Assembly: GCA_902524285.1 (NCBI GenBank)
Contig: CABZCR010000009.1
Span: 1 to 32,189 of the forward strand
Direction of reading: 5' to 3'
DNA from: an uncultured Pelagibacteraceae bacterium
GTDB taxonomy: Bacteria; Pseudomonadota; Alphaproteobacteria; Pelagibacterales; AG-422-B15
Length of the DNA stretch: 32,189 bases
In this document: one piece after another, positions 25,664 to 32,189 of the stretch
How positions within the stretch are numbered: the stretch's first letter is position 1
Layout: each line of letters opens with the position of its first letter
Made by a program: the position numbers and the translations under genes
Notes under the pieces: model-generated
The model's database searches: none
What the model saw: the letters and a program-made list of their open reading frames with translations, nothing else
Told to the model about the DNA's origin: nothing

Positions 25664-25938
25664 GAGTTCATTTTTTTTGCAAGATCAATATCAAGCTGTG
25701 TTACTCCCCCAGCATCGTGCGTTGATAATGTCACTTCAACCGTACTGTAGACATTAAACCATTCCGGATGATGATCTTTTTTTTCCGCATAGATCGCCAT
25801 CGATGTCATCCACCCAAACGCTTCTTGAAAGTTACTAAACTTAAATGTTTTAGTAATTGCACTTCGCCCTTTGACCATCTTCCATCCAGACAATCTTTTC
25901 AATTTTTTGGTAAGTTCAGCTTGAGAGATTTTTTTCAT
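25660..25938 (-). CDS. phhB: Pterin-4a-carbinolamine dehydratase
   Basis: This 92-residue protein dehydrates 4a-hydroxytetrahydrobiopterin in pterin recycling; some members also act as transcription co-factors. The active-site motif is complete: KKDHHPEWFNVYSTVEV with H56-H57-P58, and H74 in STHDAGGVT, then the C-terminal D-LAKKM helix. Length is normal. It overlaps the aldo/keto reductase gene by one base and the M23 gene by four. No phenylalanine hydroxylase or pterin synthesis gene is in the window, so its partner is unknown; orphan copies like this are common in marine bacteria. Confidence 0.93.
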   Translation of the reverse strand: MKKISQAELTKKLKRLSGWKMVKGRSAITKTFKFSNFQEAFGWMTSMAIYAEKKDHHPEWFNVYSTVEVTLSTHDAGGVTQLDIDLAKKMNS

Positions 25939-26993
25939 TATGGCGCAGGATTTGGAATTTCTTTGTGAATACTTCTTATCTCATTGATAATTTCTTTTGT
26001 TATATCAAGGTCAACACTGTCTATACATGTTTTTAACTGTTCCATTGTAGTCGCTCCAATAATTGTTGATGTGACAAATGGTTGAATGTTACAAAATTGA
26101 ATAGCTAGTTGAGCAGGGTCAATTTCGTATTTTTTCGAAAGATTTACATACATTTCAATCGCTTGTTGTGTTTTATCTCCTTTATATCTCATCATTAAAG
26201 GACCGTCACCAAAGAGTGCGAGTCTTGAACCTTGAGGCATCTGTCCACCTAAATATTTTCCAGTTAATGTTCCTTGTGCTAAAGGCGAGTAAGCAAGTAA
26301 ACCTACTTGTTCATGCATCGCTACTTCAGATAAACCAATTTCAAAACCTCTATTAACAAGGTTATAAGCATTCTGAATTGAAGCAACACGTGGCAGGGAT
26401 TTCGTTTCAGCGAGCTCTAAATATTTCATCGTTCCCCATGGCGTTTCATTAGATAAGCCAATCTGCCTGACTTTGCCTTGCTTAACTAATTCGCCGAGAG
26501 CCTCAAGAGTTTCTTCCAAAGGAATGGAGTCTGATGTATCCATATGTTTGTACTCAAGCCTTCCTGAAAATGCTCCAAAAGGTCTATCAGGCCAATGAAC
26601 TTGGTAGAGATCAATGTAATCTGTTTGCAGTCTTTTGAGACTTTGCTCAACTGCATAGAAAACATGTTCTTTGGACAAACGTGGTATTTCCTCATTTTCT
26701 CTAAGCCACGACATCCCAGAACGACCAGCCACTTTAGTTGCAAGAACAACCTTATCTCTGTTGCCTCTCGCTTTGAACCAAGTACCGATATATTTTTCTG
26801 TTAAACCCTGAGTTTCAGCTTTAGTTGGCACAGCATAAATTTCAGCTGTATCGATAAAATTAACTTCATGATCTAGAGCATAATCCAATTGATCGTGAGC
26901 ATCGGCCTCGGTATTCTGTTCTCCCCAGGTCATGGTACCCAAGCATATCAAACTTACATCAATATCTGATCTACCTAATTTTCTGTATTCCAT
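25938..26993 (-). CDS. Aldo/keto reductase, Tas-like
   Basis: This 351-residue NADP(H)-dependent oxidoreductase is a TIM barrel of the AKR superfamily. The catalytic tetrad is intact: D48, Y53, K87 and H133 (in QVHWPD). The N terminus MEYRKLGRSDIDVSLICLGT and the Tas-type segment WLRENEEIPRLSKEHV match bacterial Tas/YajO-like enzymes. The C-terminal cofactor block TSTIIGATTMEQL is present. The substrate is probably an aldehyde or ketone, otherwise unknown. Its start touches the stop of the upstream reductase (one-base overlap) and its stop touches phhB, so it lies in one tightly packed run of three reductases, phhB and the M23 peptidase. Confidence 0.93.
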   Translation of the reverse strand: MEYRKLGRSDIDVSLICLGTMTWGEQNTEADAHDQLDYALDHEVNFIDTAEIYAVPTKAETQGLTEKYIGTWFKARGNRDKVVLATKVAGRSGMSWLRENEEIPRLSKEHVFYAVEQSLKRLQTDYIDLYQVHWPDRPFGAFSGRLEYKHMDTSDSIPLEETLEALGELVKQGKVRQIGLSNETPWGTMKYLELAETKSLPRVASIQNAYNLVNRGFEIGLSEVAMHEQVGLLAYSPLAQGTLTGKYLGGQMPQGSRLALFGDGPLMMRYKGDKTQQAIEMYVNLSKKYEIDPAQLAIQFCNIQPFVTSTIIGATTMEQLKTCIDSVDLDITKEIINEIRSIHKEIPNPAP

Positions 26994-28003
26994 TATTTTG
27001 TAATTAATCCAAGTTCTTCAAATTGTTTTACAGTTTGAATGATTGCCTCATCTGCACTTTCGAAATTAAATTTTAGAATATTTTTAGCATTTACGGAATT
27101 AGTAAATTTTGTTTTACCAACAAAGCCTGATATAGCTCCAGCTTCTTTGCTAAATAAACCTAAAACTTTCATTAAAATATTTGGAGCCTCGATTGAAGGA
27201 GCTTTTTTATACCCATGCTCTCTTAAAAGCTTATTCATATCAGATAGCCACATACATTTTTCTGCGAGTATGAATCTTTTTCCACTTGCATCTGGATGTA
27301 TCATTGCTTCAACGTGTGCTCTTGCTGTATCTTTAACAGTAACCCATCCAAAATGAACTTTTGGCACAACGGGATAGGAGCCGTCCAACATTCTTTGAAT
27401 AAATACATTTGAAGTTCCAACATCATCAGATAACGATGGACCTACAACCAAAGTAGGGTTTATTGCAACGGCTTCTATTTTTTCATTGTCATTGAGACTA
27501 TTTAAGTAAGACCACATCTCTTTTTCGGCAATTGCCTTACTTTTATTGTATGCTCCAATATTTTGACTTGGATCAGTCCAATGGCTCTCATCATATATTT
27601 TTTCTTCGTTCCCATAGCCCACAGCTGAAAATGATGAAGTCATAACAAATCTTTTAATCTTGTTTTTTATTGAGCTTTTAAGTGCTCTTAAAAGACCTTC
27701 CTTGGCAGGCTGAATGATTTCATTTTCATCATCAGGAGCTTTGTCTGTTAGAGGAGATGCAACGTGCAATACATATGTACAGCCAGCGACTGCCTCATCC
27801 CATCCTTCATCCTTTAGCAGGTCTAATTTACAAAACTCTAAATTATTTTTTGCATCAACTTCTTTAGCTATCGCTTGTCTTACCTCTGCTTCACGATTTT
27901 CAGAGCGTAATGAAGTTTTTACAGAGTAACCTTTTTTGAGTAATTCAGCTATGCAATGCTGCGCTATGTATCCTGAGCCTCCAGTAACTAGAACTTTCTC
28001 CAT
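26993..28003 (-). CDS. Extended-SDR reductase, dihydroflavonol-4-reductase-like (copy 2)
   Basis: This 336-residue extended SDR has the nucleotide-binding motif VTGGSGYIA at residues 6-14, with R33 downstream of the second strand suggesting NADP(H). The catalytic residues are S123/S124 in TSSFSAVG and Y152-x3-K156 in AYNKSKA. It resembles bacterial aldehyde reductases of the dihydroflavonol/cinnamoyl-CoA reductase group, so reduction of an aldehyde or ketone is likely. It is a paralogue of the upstream gene at 28006-29019: the two share most of the first 60 residues and begin MEKVLVTG. The gap between them is two bases. It is followed by the aldo/keto reductase with a one-base overlap. Confidence 0.92.
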   Translation of the reverse strand: MEKVLVTGGSGYIAQHCIAELLKKGYSVKTSLRSENREAEVRQAIAKEVDAKNNLEFCKLDLLKDEGWDEAVAGCTYVLHVASPLTDKAPDDENEIIQPAKEGLLRALKSSIKNKIKRFVMTSSFSAVGYGNEEKIYDESHWTDPSQNIGAYNKSKAIAEKEMWSYLNSLNDNEKIEAVAINPTLVVGPSLSDDVGTSNVFIQRMLDGSYPVVPKVHFGWVTVKDTARAHVEAMIHPDASGKRFILAEKCMWLSDMNKLLREHGYKKAPSIEAPNILMKVLGLFSKEAGAISGFVGKTKFTNSVNAKNILKFNFESADEAIIQTVKQFEELGLITK

Positions 28004-28005
28004 AA

Positions 28006-29019
28006 TTAGGCTTTATCCTTAATTGCCTCAATGGATTTTGCATGTTCAATAAAGGCTTGTTCCCATGGCATAGGTTCCCAGTTAAGTATCTTAACAGTTT
28101 GAGAGTTATCGCACGGTACATACTTATCCAGCATTGGTACTAAGCTTCTTGTCTTGTTATCAAACAAGCCAATCAATTTGAGCATGAATGAAGGTGCCTT
28201 CTTCAATTTGATTTTTTCATATCCAGCTGCACTTAAGACTTCCGCTACTTGATACATCCAAGTAGGTTCAGAATGTGCTGCAATAAATCTTTTTCCATCA
28301 GCATCGGGCGTGGTCATAGCTTTTAAATGAAGAATGGCTACATCTCTCACATCAATGAATGGGAATGACAAAGCGGGTATCATTGGAAACTTTCCAGAAA
28401 TAAGTTGTGAAACTATTTGAGTTGAAGCGCCGCCTAAGTCATTTCCAAGTTGAGGACCCATTACGCCACCAGGATTAATAACTGCCAACTCCATTTTATT
28501 GCTGTTGTCTTGATTATTATAAAAATCCCAAGCAGCTCTTTCTGCAATTGTTTTACTTTTTTGATAAGGAGTAACATACTTACTATTAATATCCGTCCAA
28601 GTTGTATGATCGCTTGTTCCAGACATCATATGTGAGTTAACAGCAGCAACAGAAGAAGTGAGAACAACTCTTTTTATACCAGCTTTTTTTGCTGCATTGA
28701 GTGCTCTAAGAGTTCCTTCCTTTGCAGGCTTGATCAGTTCATTTTCATCTTTTGGATCTTCTATTACAAATGGAGAAGCAACATGCATTAAATAATCACA
28801 ATCCCACATTGCATCTTCCCAACCGTCATCTTCAAGTAGATCAAGTTTGCAAAATTCTAATTTAGTGTCATCTGTTTCAGTCTTTACTGCGTCTCTTACT
28901 TCTTGTTCTCTATTCATTGACCGTAGCGATCCCTTTACTGAATAGCCGTTTTTAAGAAGTTCAATAATACAATGTTCAGCTATAAATCCTGAAGCTCCTG
29001 TGACTAAAACCTTTTCCAT
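28006..29019 (-). CDS. Extended-SDR reductase, dihydroflavonol-4-reductase-like (copy 1)
   Basis: This 337-residue extended SDR has VTGASGFIA at residues 6-14, R33 favouring NADP(H), S122/S123 in TSSVAAVN, and the Y152-x3-K156 pair in PYQKSKT. It is the first gene of the minus-strand run ending in the M23 peptidase, and a tandem paralogue of the next gene. The copies are very close in the cofactor-binding half and diverge in the substrate-binding half (after about residue 160), which suggests duplication followed by a change of substrate. A purine-rich AGGAGAAA ribosome binding site is seen just upstream of the ATG at 29019. Substrate unknown. Confidence 0.92.
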   Translation of the reverse strand: MEKVLVTGASGFIAEHCIIELLKNGYSVKGSLRSMNREQEVRDAVKTETDDTKLEFCKLDLLEDDGWEDAMWDCDYLMHVASPFVIEDPKDENELIKPAKEGTLRALNAAKKAGIKRVVLTSSVAAVNSHMMSGTSDHTTWTDINSKYVTPYQKSKTIAERAAWDFYNNQDNSNKMELAVINPGGVMGPQLGNDLGGASTQIVSQLISGKFPMIPALSFPFIDVRDVAILHLKAMTTPDADGKRFIAAHSEPTWMYQVAEVLSAAGYEKIKLKKAPSFMLKLIGLFDNKTRSLVPMLDKYVPCDNSQTVKILNWEPMPWEQAFIEHAKSIEAIKDKA

Positions 29020-29140
29020 TTATTTCTCCTAACTAATTGAAATTACTTAATAAAATCTTCACAATTTATAACTTGTATTGATCCTATTTATAATTATGTA
29101 TTAAAATATACTTAACAAATAATACAAGAGGTTTTTCTAT

Positions 29141-29875
29141 ATGGAATATCAAACTAAAGCTCAATCATCACCCGCAATTGATGCTGGCTTAAGACAATAC
29201 ATGCTAAGTGTTTATAACTATATGGCATCAGGTTTAGCTTTAACAGGTTTAGTCGCATACATGTTATTTCAAGCCACTGCCGTAATGGGTCCAACGGGTG
29301 AAATTGTTGGCCTAACAAACTTAGGCGTTACTCTTTATACAGGTCCAATGATGTGGGTAGTTGCATTAGCGCCTCTTGGTATTGTTATGTATATGAGTTT
29401 TGGAATACGTGGAATGTCTGCTTCTCGAGCACAGACAATGTTTTGGGTATTTGCGTTTCTTATGGGCCTATCTTTATCAACTATTTTTTTAACTTATACA
29501 GGCGCTAGTATCGCACGAGTATTTTTTATAACTGCAAGTACATTTGGCGCAATGAGCATATATGGTTATACAACAAAAAGAGATCTCACTAATTTTGGAT
29601 CGTTTTTATTCATGGGATTGATTGGAATTATAATCGCATCAATTGTAAATATATTCATGCAATCACCCGCATTATATTATGGTATATCTATTCTAGGTGT
29701 TTTAATTTTTGTCGGTTTGACAGCTTACGATACGCAAAAGATTAAAAATATGTACATGGCATATGATAGTGGAGAAGTTGCTGCTAAAAAAGCCATCATG
29801 GGCGCATTAACACTTTATCTTGATTTTATAAATCTATTTATAATGTTACTGAGACTTTTTGGTCAAAGAAGATAA
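29141..29875 (+). CDS. Bax inhibitor-1/YccA family membrane protein
   Basis: This 244-residue protein has seven hydrophobic segments and an N-terminal cytoplasmic stretch with GLRQYMLSVYNYMASGLALTG near residues 17-37, the start of the BI-1 (TMBIM/UPF0005) domain. The C-terminal block FVGLTAYDTQKIKNMY near residues 191-206, followed by ALTLYLDFINLFIMLLRLFG, is the family hallmark, and the aspartate in AYDTQ corresponds to the pH-sensing, calcium-leak site of the characterised homologue BsYetJ. It probably acts in the inner membrane in ion homeostasis or protease control. The upstream gap (29020-29140) has a possible promoter, TTGATC at 29078 and TAAAAT at 29102 with 18 bases between, and an AAGAGG ribosome binding site. 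It converges with the DUF2794 gene two bases away. Confidence 0.95.
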   Translation: MEYQTKAQSSPAIDAGLRQYMLSVYNYMASGLALTGLVAYMLFQATAVMGPTGEIVGLTNLGVTLYTGPMMWVVALAPLGIVMYMSFGIRGMSASRAQTMFWVFAFLMGLSLSTIFLTYTGASIARVFFITASTFGAMSIYGYTTKRDLTNFGSFLFMGLIGIIIASIVNIFMQSPALYYGISILGVLIFVGLTAYDTQKIKNMYMAYDSGEVAAKKAIMGALTLYLDFINLFIMLLRLFGQRR

Positions 29876-29877
29876 AA

Positions 29878-30231
29878 TCAGGCTATACGTTTTACAGAAA
29901 CTTTAAGATATTTTGTAATATCTGATAGATATTCACTTTCCTTGATTTTTTTATTATTAAAATTGATTAATGTGAATGTTACATGCTTTCCTTTATTTTT
30001 ATTTTTAATTATTCTTAAAAAAGCATTCTCGAAAGTGCTTCGATAAATTGAAAAAACTGCATTGTATTCTCCATGATCTATTGCATAGTCTTTCCAATGT
30101 CCTTGACTGACTTTTTGAGCGTAAACAGAAAGTATGAGATTAAGTTCAGTTTTATGAAAGCTAGTAAACTTTTTTTTTGATCGATTAGAGCCCTTAAAGG
30201 ATAAATCAGGACTAATGTAGTGTATTGTCAT
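29878..30231 (-). CDS. DUF2794 family protein
   Basis: This 117-residue soluble protein matches DUF2794, a family found almost only in alphaproteobacteria. The visible core is F-x3-EL-x2-IL (FHKTELNLIL near residues 25-34), then GHWKDYAIDHGEYNAVFSIY near residues 44-63, and a later NKGKHVTFTLIN strand. The C-terminal part ends in a short basic tail. The function of the family is unknown. It is a useful taxonomic marker here. It is convergent with the Bax inhibitor gene and divergent from htpG, with 129 bases between its start and the htpG start. Confidence 0.85.
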   Translation of the reverse strand: MTIHYISPDLSFKGSNRSKKKFTSFHKTELNLILSVYAQKVSQGHWKDYAIDHGEYNAVFSIYRSTFENAFLRIIKNKNKGKHVTFTLINFNNKKIKESEYLSDITKYLKVSVKRIA

Positions 30232-30312
30232 TGTTATCTCATGTTACCTTGAAAAATGTTAAAAAAACAACGAAAATTGGGAAAAATTTCGCGATAACAT
30301 CATCTAAATCGC

Positions 30313-30341
30313 CTTGAATTTCGATGAATAATTCCAATATA
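30313..30341 (+). promoter_or_regulatory. Candidate heat-shock (sigma-32/RpoH) promoter of htpG
   Basis: CTTGAA at 30313-30318 and CCAATATA at 30334-30341 are separated by 15 bases. This resembles the RpoH consensus (CTTGAA-type -35 and a C-rich, AT-ending -10), and it sits about 20 bases before the htpG ATG, where a heat-shock gene would have it. Predicted from pattern only; the -10 half is imperfect. Confidence 0.45.
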
Positions 30342-30360
30342 GTTTCTGAGAATAAAAATT

Positions 30361-32189
30361 ATGCCTAAATCAGAAAAATTAGAGTTTCAAACAGAGGTCA
30401 GTCAATTACTCAAATTGATGATAAATTCTGTTTATTCAGAAAAAGAAGTATTTGTAAGGGAGCTTGTATCAAATGCTTCTGATGCATGTGATAAGTTAAG
30501 ATACCTTTCAAATACTAAAGAAAAACTCATAAAGGATGATCCTAATTTCAAAATTCAGATCACTATTAATAAAAAAAATAATCTAATCACAATTTCCGAT
30601 AACGGAATTGGAATGAATAAAAAGGATCTTGTTTCTAACCTAGGAACAATTGCACGCTCTGGCACTGCACATTTTTTAAAAGAACTGTCTGAGTCCAAAA
30701 CAAAAGACCTTTCACTCATTGGTCAATTTGGTGTCGGCTTTTACTCCGCTTTTATGGTTGCTTCACAAACCAAAGTTACTACACGCAAAGCTGGAGAAAA
30801 TAAACTTTGGATGTGGACGTCTGATGGAGAAAGCAGCTTTACCATTGAGGAGAGTGAAGACTTAAATCTTCTAGAATCGAATAGAGGAACCTCAATAGAA
30901 CTTACCTTAACGAAGGAGTCTAAAGAGTATTTAGACAAAGATAGAATTGAAAATATAATTAAAAGATATTCAGATCATATAAGTATTCCAATTTATGTGA
31001 GCGATGGCTCTGAAAAAAAAGATGAAAAAATTGATTCTGTTAATTCTGCATCAGCTATTTGGACGCGACCTAAAAATAAAATTACTGAGGAACAATATAA
31101 AGAATTTTATAATCATGCAGGACAGATGTTTGATGATCCTTGGATGACATCTCATTATAAGGCTGAAGGAAAAATTGAATATACAGTATTAAATTTTATT
31201 CCATCAACCAAACCTTTTGATCTTTATGATCCTGCAAGAGAAAACAGGCTAAAACTTTATGTTAAAAGAGTGTTTATCACAGACAATTGTCCAGAACTTA
31301 TTCCTCCTTATCTTCGTTTTCTAAGAGGTATCATTGATTCAGAAGACCTTCCGTTAAACATAAGTCGCGAAATGCTTCAAAATAATCCAGTCGTTACAAA
31401 AATAAGATCATCTCTAGTTAAAAGAACAATTTCTGATCTCAAAAAAAAGATTGATAAAGACAGGGAGTCATATGAAAAATTCTGGGAAAATTTTGGTCCA
31501 GTTCTAAAAGAGGGAATTTATGAGGACTTTGAGAGAAAAGACTCAATTCTAGAAATATCATTATTTAAGAATTCAAAATCAAAAAAACTCATCACATTAA
31601 ATGAATACATAGAGTCAATGGGTAAAAAACAAAAGGATATTTACTTTATGACCGGTGATAGTTATGAAAACATAATCAATAATCCGAGTTTAGAGGGCTA
31701 TAAGTCAAGAGATATTAATGTGCTTATATTGGATGACCCTGTAGACAGCTTTTGGACTTCATCAACCCCATCATATCAAGAGAAGAGTTTTAAATCTGTT
31801 ACGAGGGGAATGGATGACCTGAATAAAATTGATGGAGAAAAGAAAGATGATAAAAATGAAAAATCTGTTGAACCGCTTATTAATCTACTTAAAGAAAAAT
31901 TAAAAGAAAAAGTTAAGGACGTTAGAGTCTCCTCAAGACTTACGGATAGTCCTGTATGTCTTGTAAGCGACGAAGGGGCAATGGACCCTCAGCTAGAAAA
32001 AATACTTCAGCAGCACAATCAGCTCAATCAGGGTCTTTCTCTGAAAGTTATGGAAATTAATCCTCAACATAAACTTATCAAAAAATTGGCTAAAATGAGT
32101 AAAGATAAAGCATCAATTAGTGAGGTAGAAAATATTTCAATTTTATTATATGAACAATCTAAGATACTTGATGGTGAAAAACCATCTGA
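30361..32189 (+). CDS. htpG: Chaperone protein HtpG (Hsp90), 3' end cut by the window
   Basis: HtpG is the bacterial Hsp90, an ATP-dependent dimeric chaperone in the cytoplasm. From the ATG at 30361 the frame is open for 609 codons and two more bases to the window edge, so the gene is incomplete only because the window stops; the apparent TGA at the end is out of frame. The N-terminal GHKL ATPase motifs are intact: FVRELVSNASDACDKLR with E34 and N38, ISDNGIGMNKKDL, and GQFGVGFYSAFMVA. The middle domain has the catalytic-arginine region RGIIDSEDLPLNISREMLQ. The C-terminal dimerisation domain is nearly complete and the last visible residues LDGEKPS lie about 15 residues before the usual end. 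A candidate heat-shock promoter lies upstream. Confidence 0.95.
   Translation, partial: MPKSEKLEFQTEVSQLLKLMINSVYSEKEVFVRELVSNASDACDKLRYLSNTKEKLIKDDPNFKIQITINKKNNLITISDNGIGMNKKDLVSNLGTIARSGTAHFLKELSESKTKDLSLIGQFGVGFYSAFMVASQTKVTTRKAGENKLWMWTSDGESSFTIEESEDLNLLESNRGTSIELTLTKESKEYLDKDRIENIIKRYSDHISIPIYVSDGSEKKDEKIDSVNSASAIWTRPKNKITEEQYKEFYNHAGQMFDDPWMTSHYKAEGKIEYTVLNFIPSTKPFDLYDPARENRLKLYVKRVFITDNCPELIPPYLRFLRGIIDSEDLPLNISREMLQNNPVVTKIRSSLVKRTISDLKKKIDKDRESYEKFWENFGPVLKEGIYEDFERKDSILEISLFKNSKSKKLITLNEYIESMGKKQKDIYFMTGDSYENIINNPSLEGYKSRDINVLILDDPVDSFWTSSTPSYQEKSFKSVTRGMDDLNKIDGEKKDDKNEKSVEPLINLLKEKLKEKVKDVRVSSRLTDSPVCLVSDEGAMDPQLEKILQQHNQLNQGLSLKVMEINPQHKLIKKLAKMSKDKASISEVENISILLYEQSKILDGEKPS

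Noticed and set aside
30361-32189. htpG reading frame of a length not divisible by three with an apparent final TGA
   Set aside because: Reading the frame from the ATG shows it open to the last two bases; the TGA is out of frame. The gene is cut by the window edge, with no frameshift.
1-32189. CRISPR arrays, tRNA or rRNA genes, insertion sequences, prophage
   Set aside because: I saw no regularly spaced repeats, cloverleaf-like or rRNA-like sequence, transposase, integrase or phage protein. This was by eye, so a small RNA could be missed.

Overview
The window looks like chromosomal DNA from a free-living, probably marine, low-GC alphaproteobacterium with a compact genome. This rests on several points. 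DUF2794 (29878-30231) and the invasion-associated locus B protein (22948-23466) are largely alphaproteobacterial families, and the SdhAF4-like DUF1674 protein is common there. Three gene orders are familiar from alphaproteobacteria: tsaD-gpsA-EVE divergent from hemC-hemD; ialB-rlmN-argG; and YggT next to folD. The DNA is clearly AT-rich by eye. Intergenic gaps are tiny and many genes overlap by 1-26 bases. The lineage beyond this is inference; a low-GC oceanic group (AEGEAN-169/HIMB59-like) is one possibility I cannot test. No tRNA, rRNA, CRISPR array, insertion sequence or prophage gene was seen, and no gene-free stretch exceeds 300 bases (the longest is 12342-12560).

Layout. 1-3241 (+): an overlapping run of a UMF1/Atg22-type MFS transporter, a small four-helix membrane protein, an FkbM methyltransferase and a six-helix membrane protein. 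3231-5454 (-): rpe-purH. 5552-5707 (+): a 51-residue SDHAF4-like protein. 5714-10578 (-): tsaD, gpsA, EVE-domain protein, acs, DUF985 cupin. 10667-12341 (+): hemC-hemD. 12561-20656 (+): an envelope module of a very large DUF1302 outer-membrane protein, a DUF1329 periplasmic protein and a YCF48-type beta-propeller, running on into an SDR dehydrogenase, a class I glutamine amidotransferase, YggT and folD. 20658-23466 (-): ialB, rlmN, argG. 23497-24510 (+): quinone oxidoreductase. 24518-29019 (-): two tandem paralogous extended-SDR reductases, an aldo/keto reductase, pterin carbinolamine dehydratase and an M23 peptidase. 29141-29875 (+): a Bax inhibitor-1 family protein. 29878-30231 (-): DUF2794. 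30361 to the window end (+): htpG, truncated by the window edge and not by mutation.

Most genes are housekeeping: purine synthesis, pentose phosphate pathway, heme, one-carbon metabolism, arginine, acetate activation, tRNA t6A and rRNA/tRNA methylation. The part that is not understood is the DUF1302-DUF1329-YCF48 set at 12561-17998. It has strong ribosome binding sites, a candidate promoter with a perfect inverted repeat just downstream, and the only clear rho-independent terminator in the window. In other bacteria these families often sit beside an MMPL-type RND transporter, which is absent here. The DUF1302 protein is also unusually long because of Gly/Ala/Thr-rich insertions. I regard this as the best candidate for a poorly described system, probably envelope transport of a hydrophobic compound. 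A second oddity is the M23 peptidase, whose usual third zinc-ligand histidine is an aspartate.
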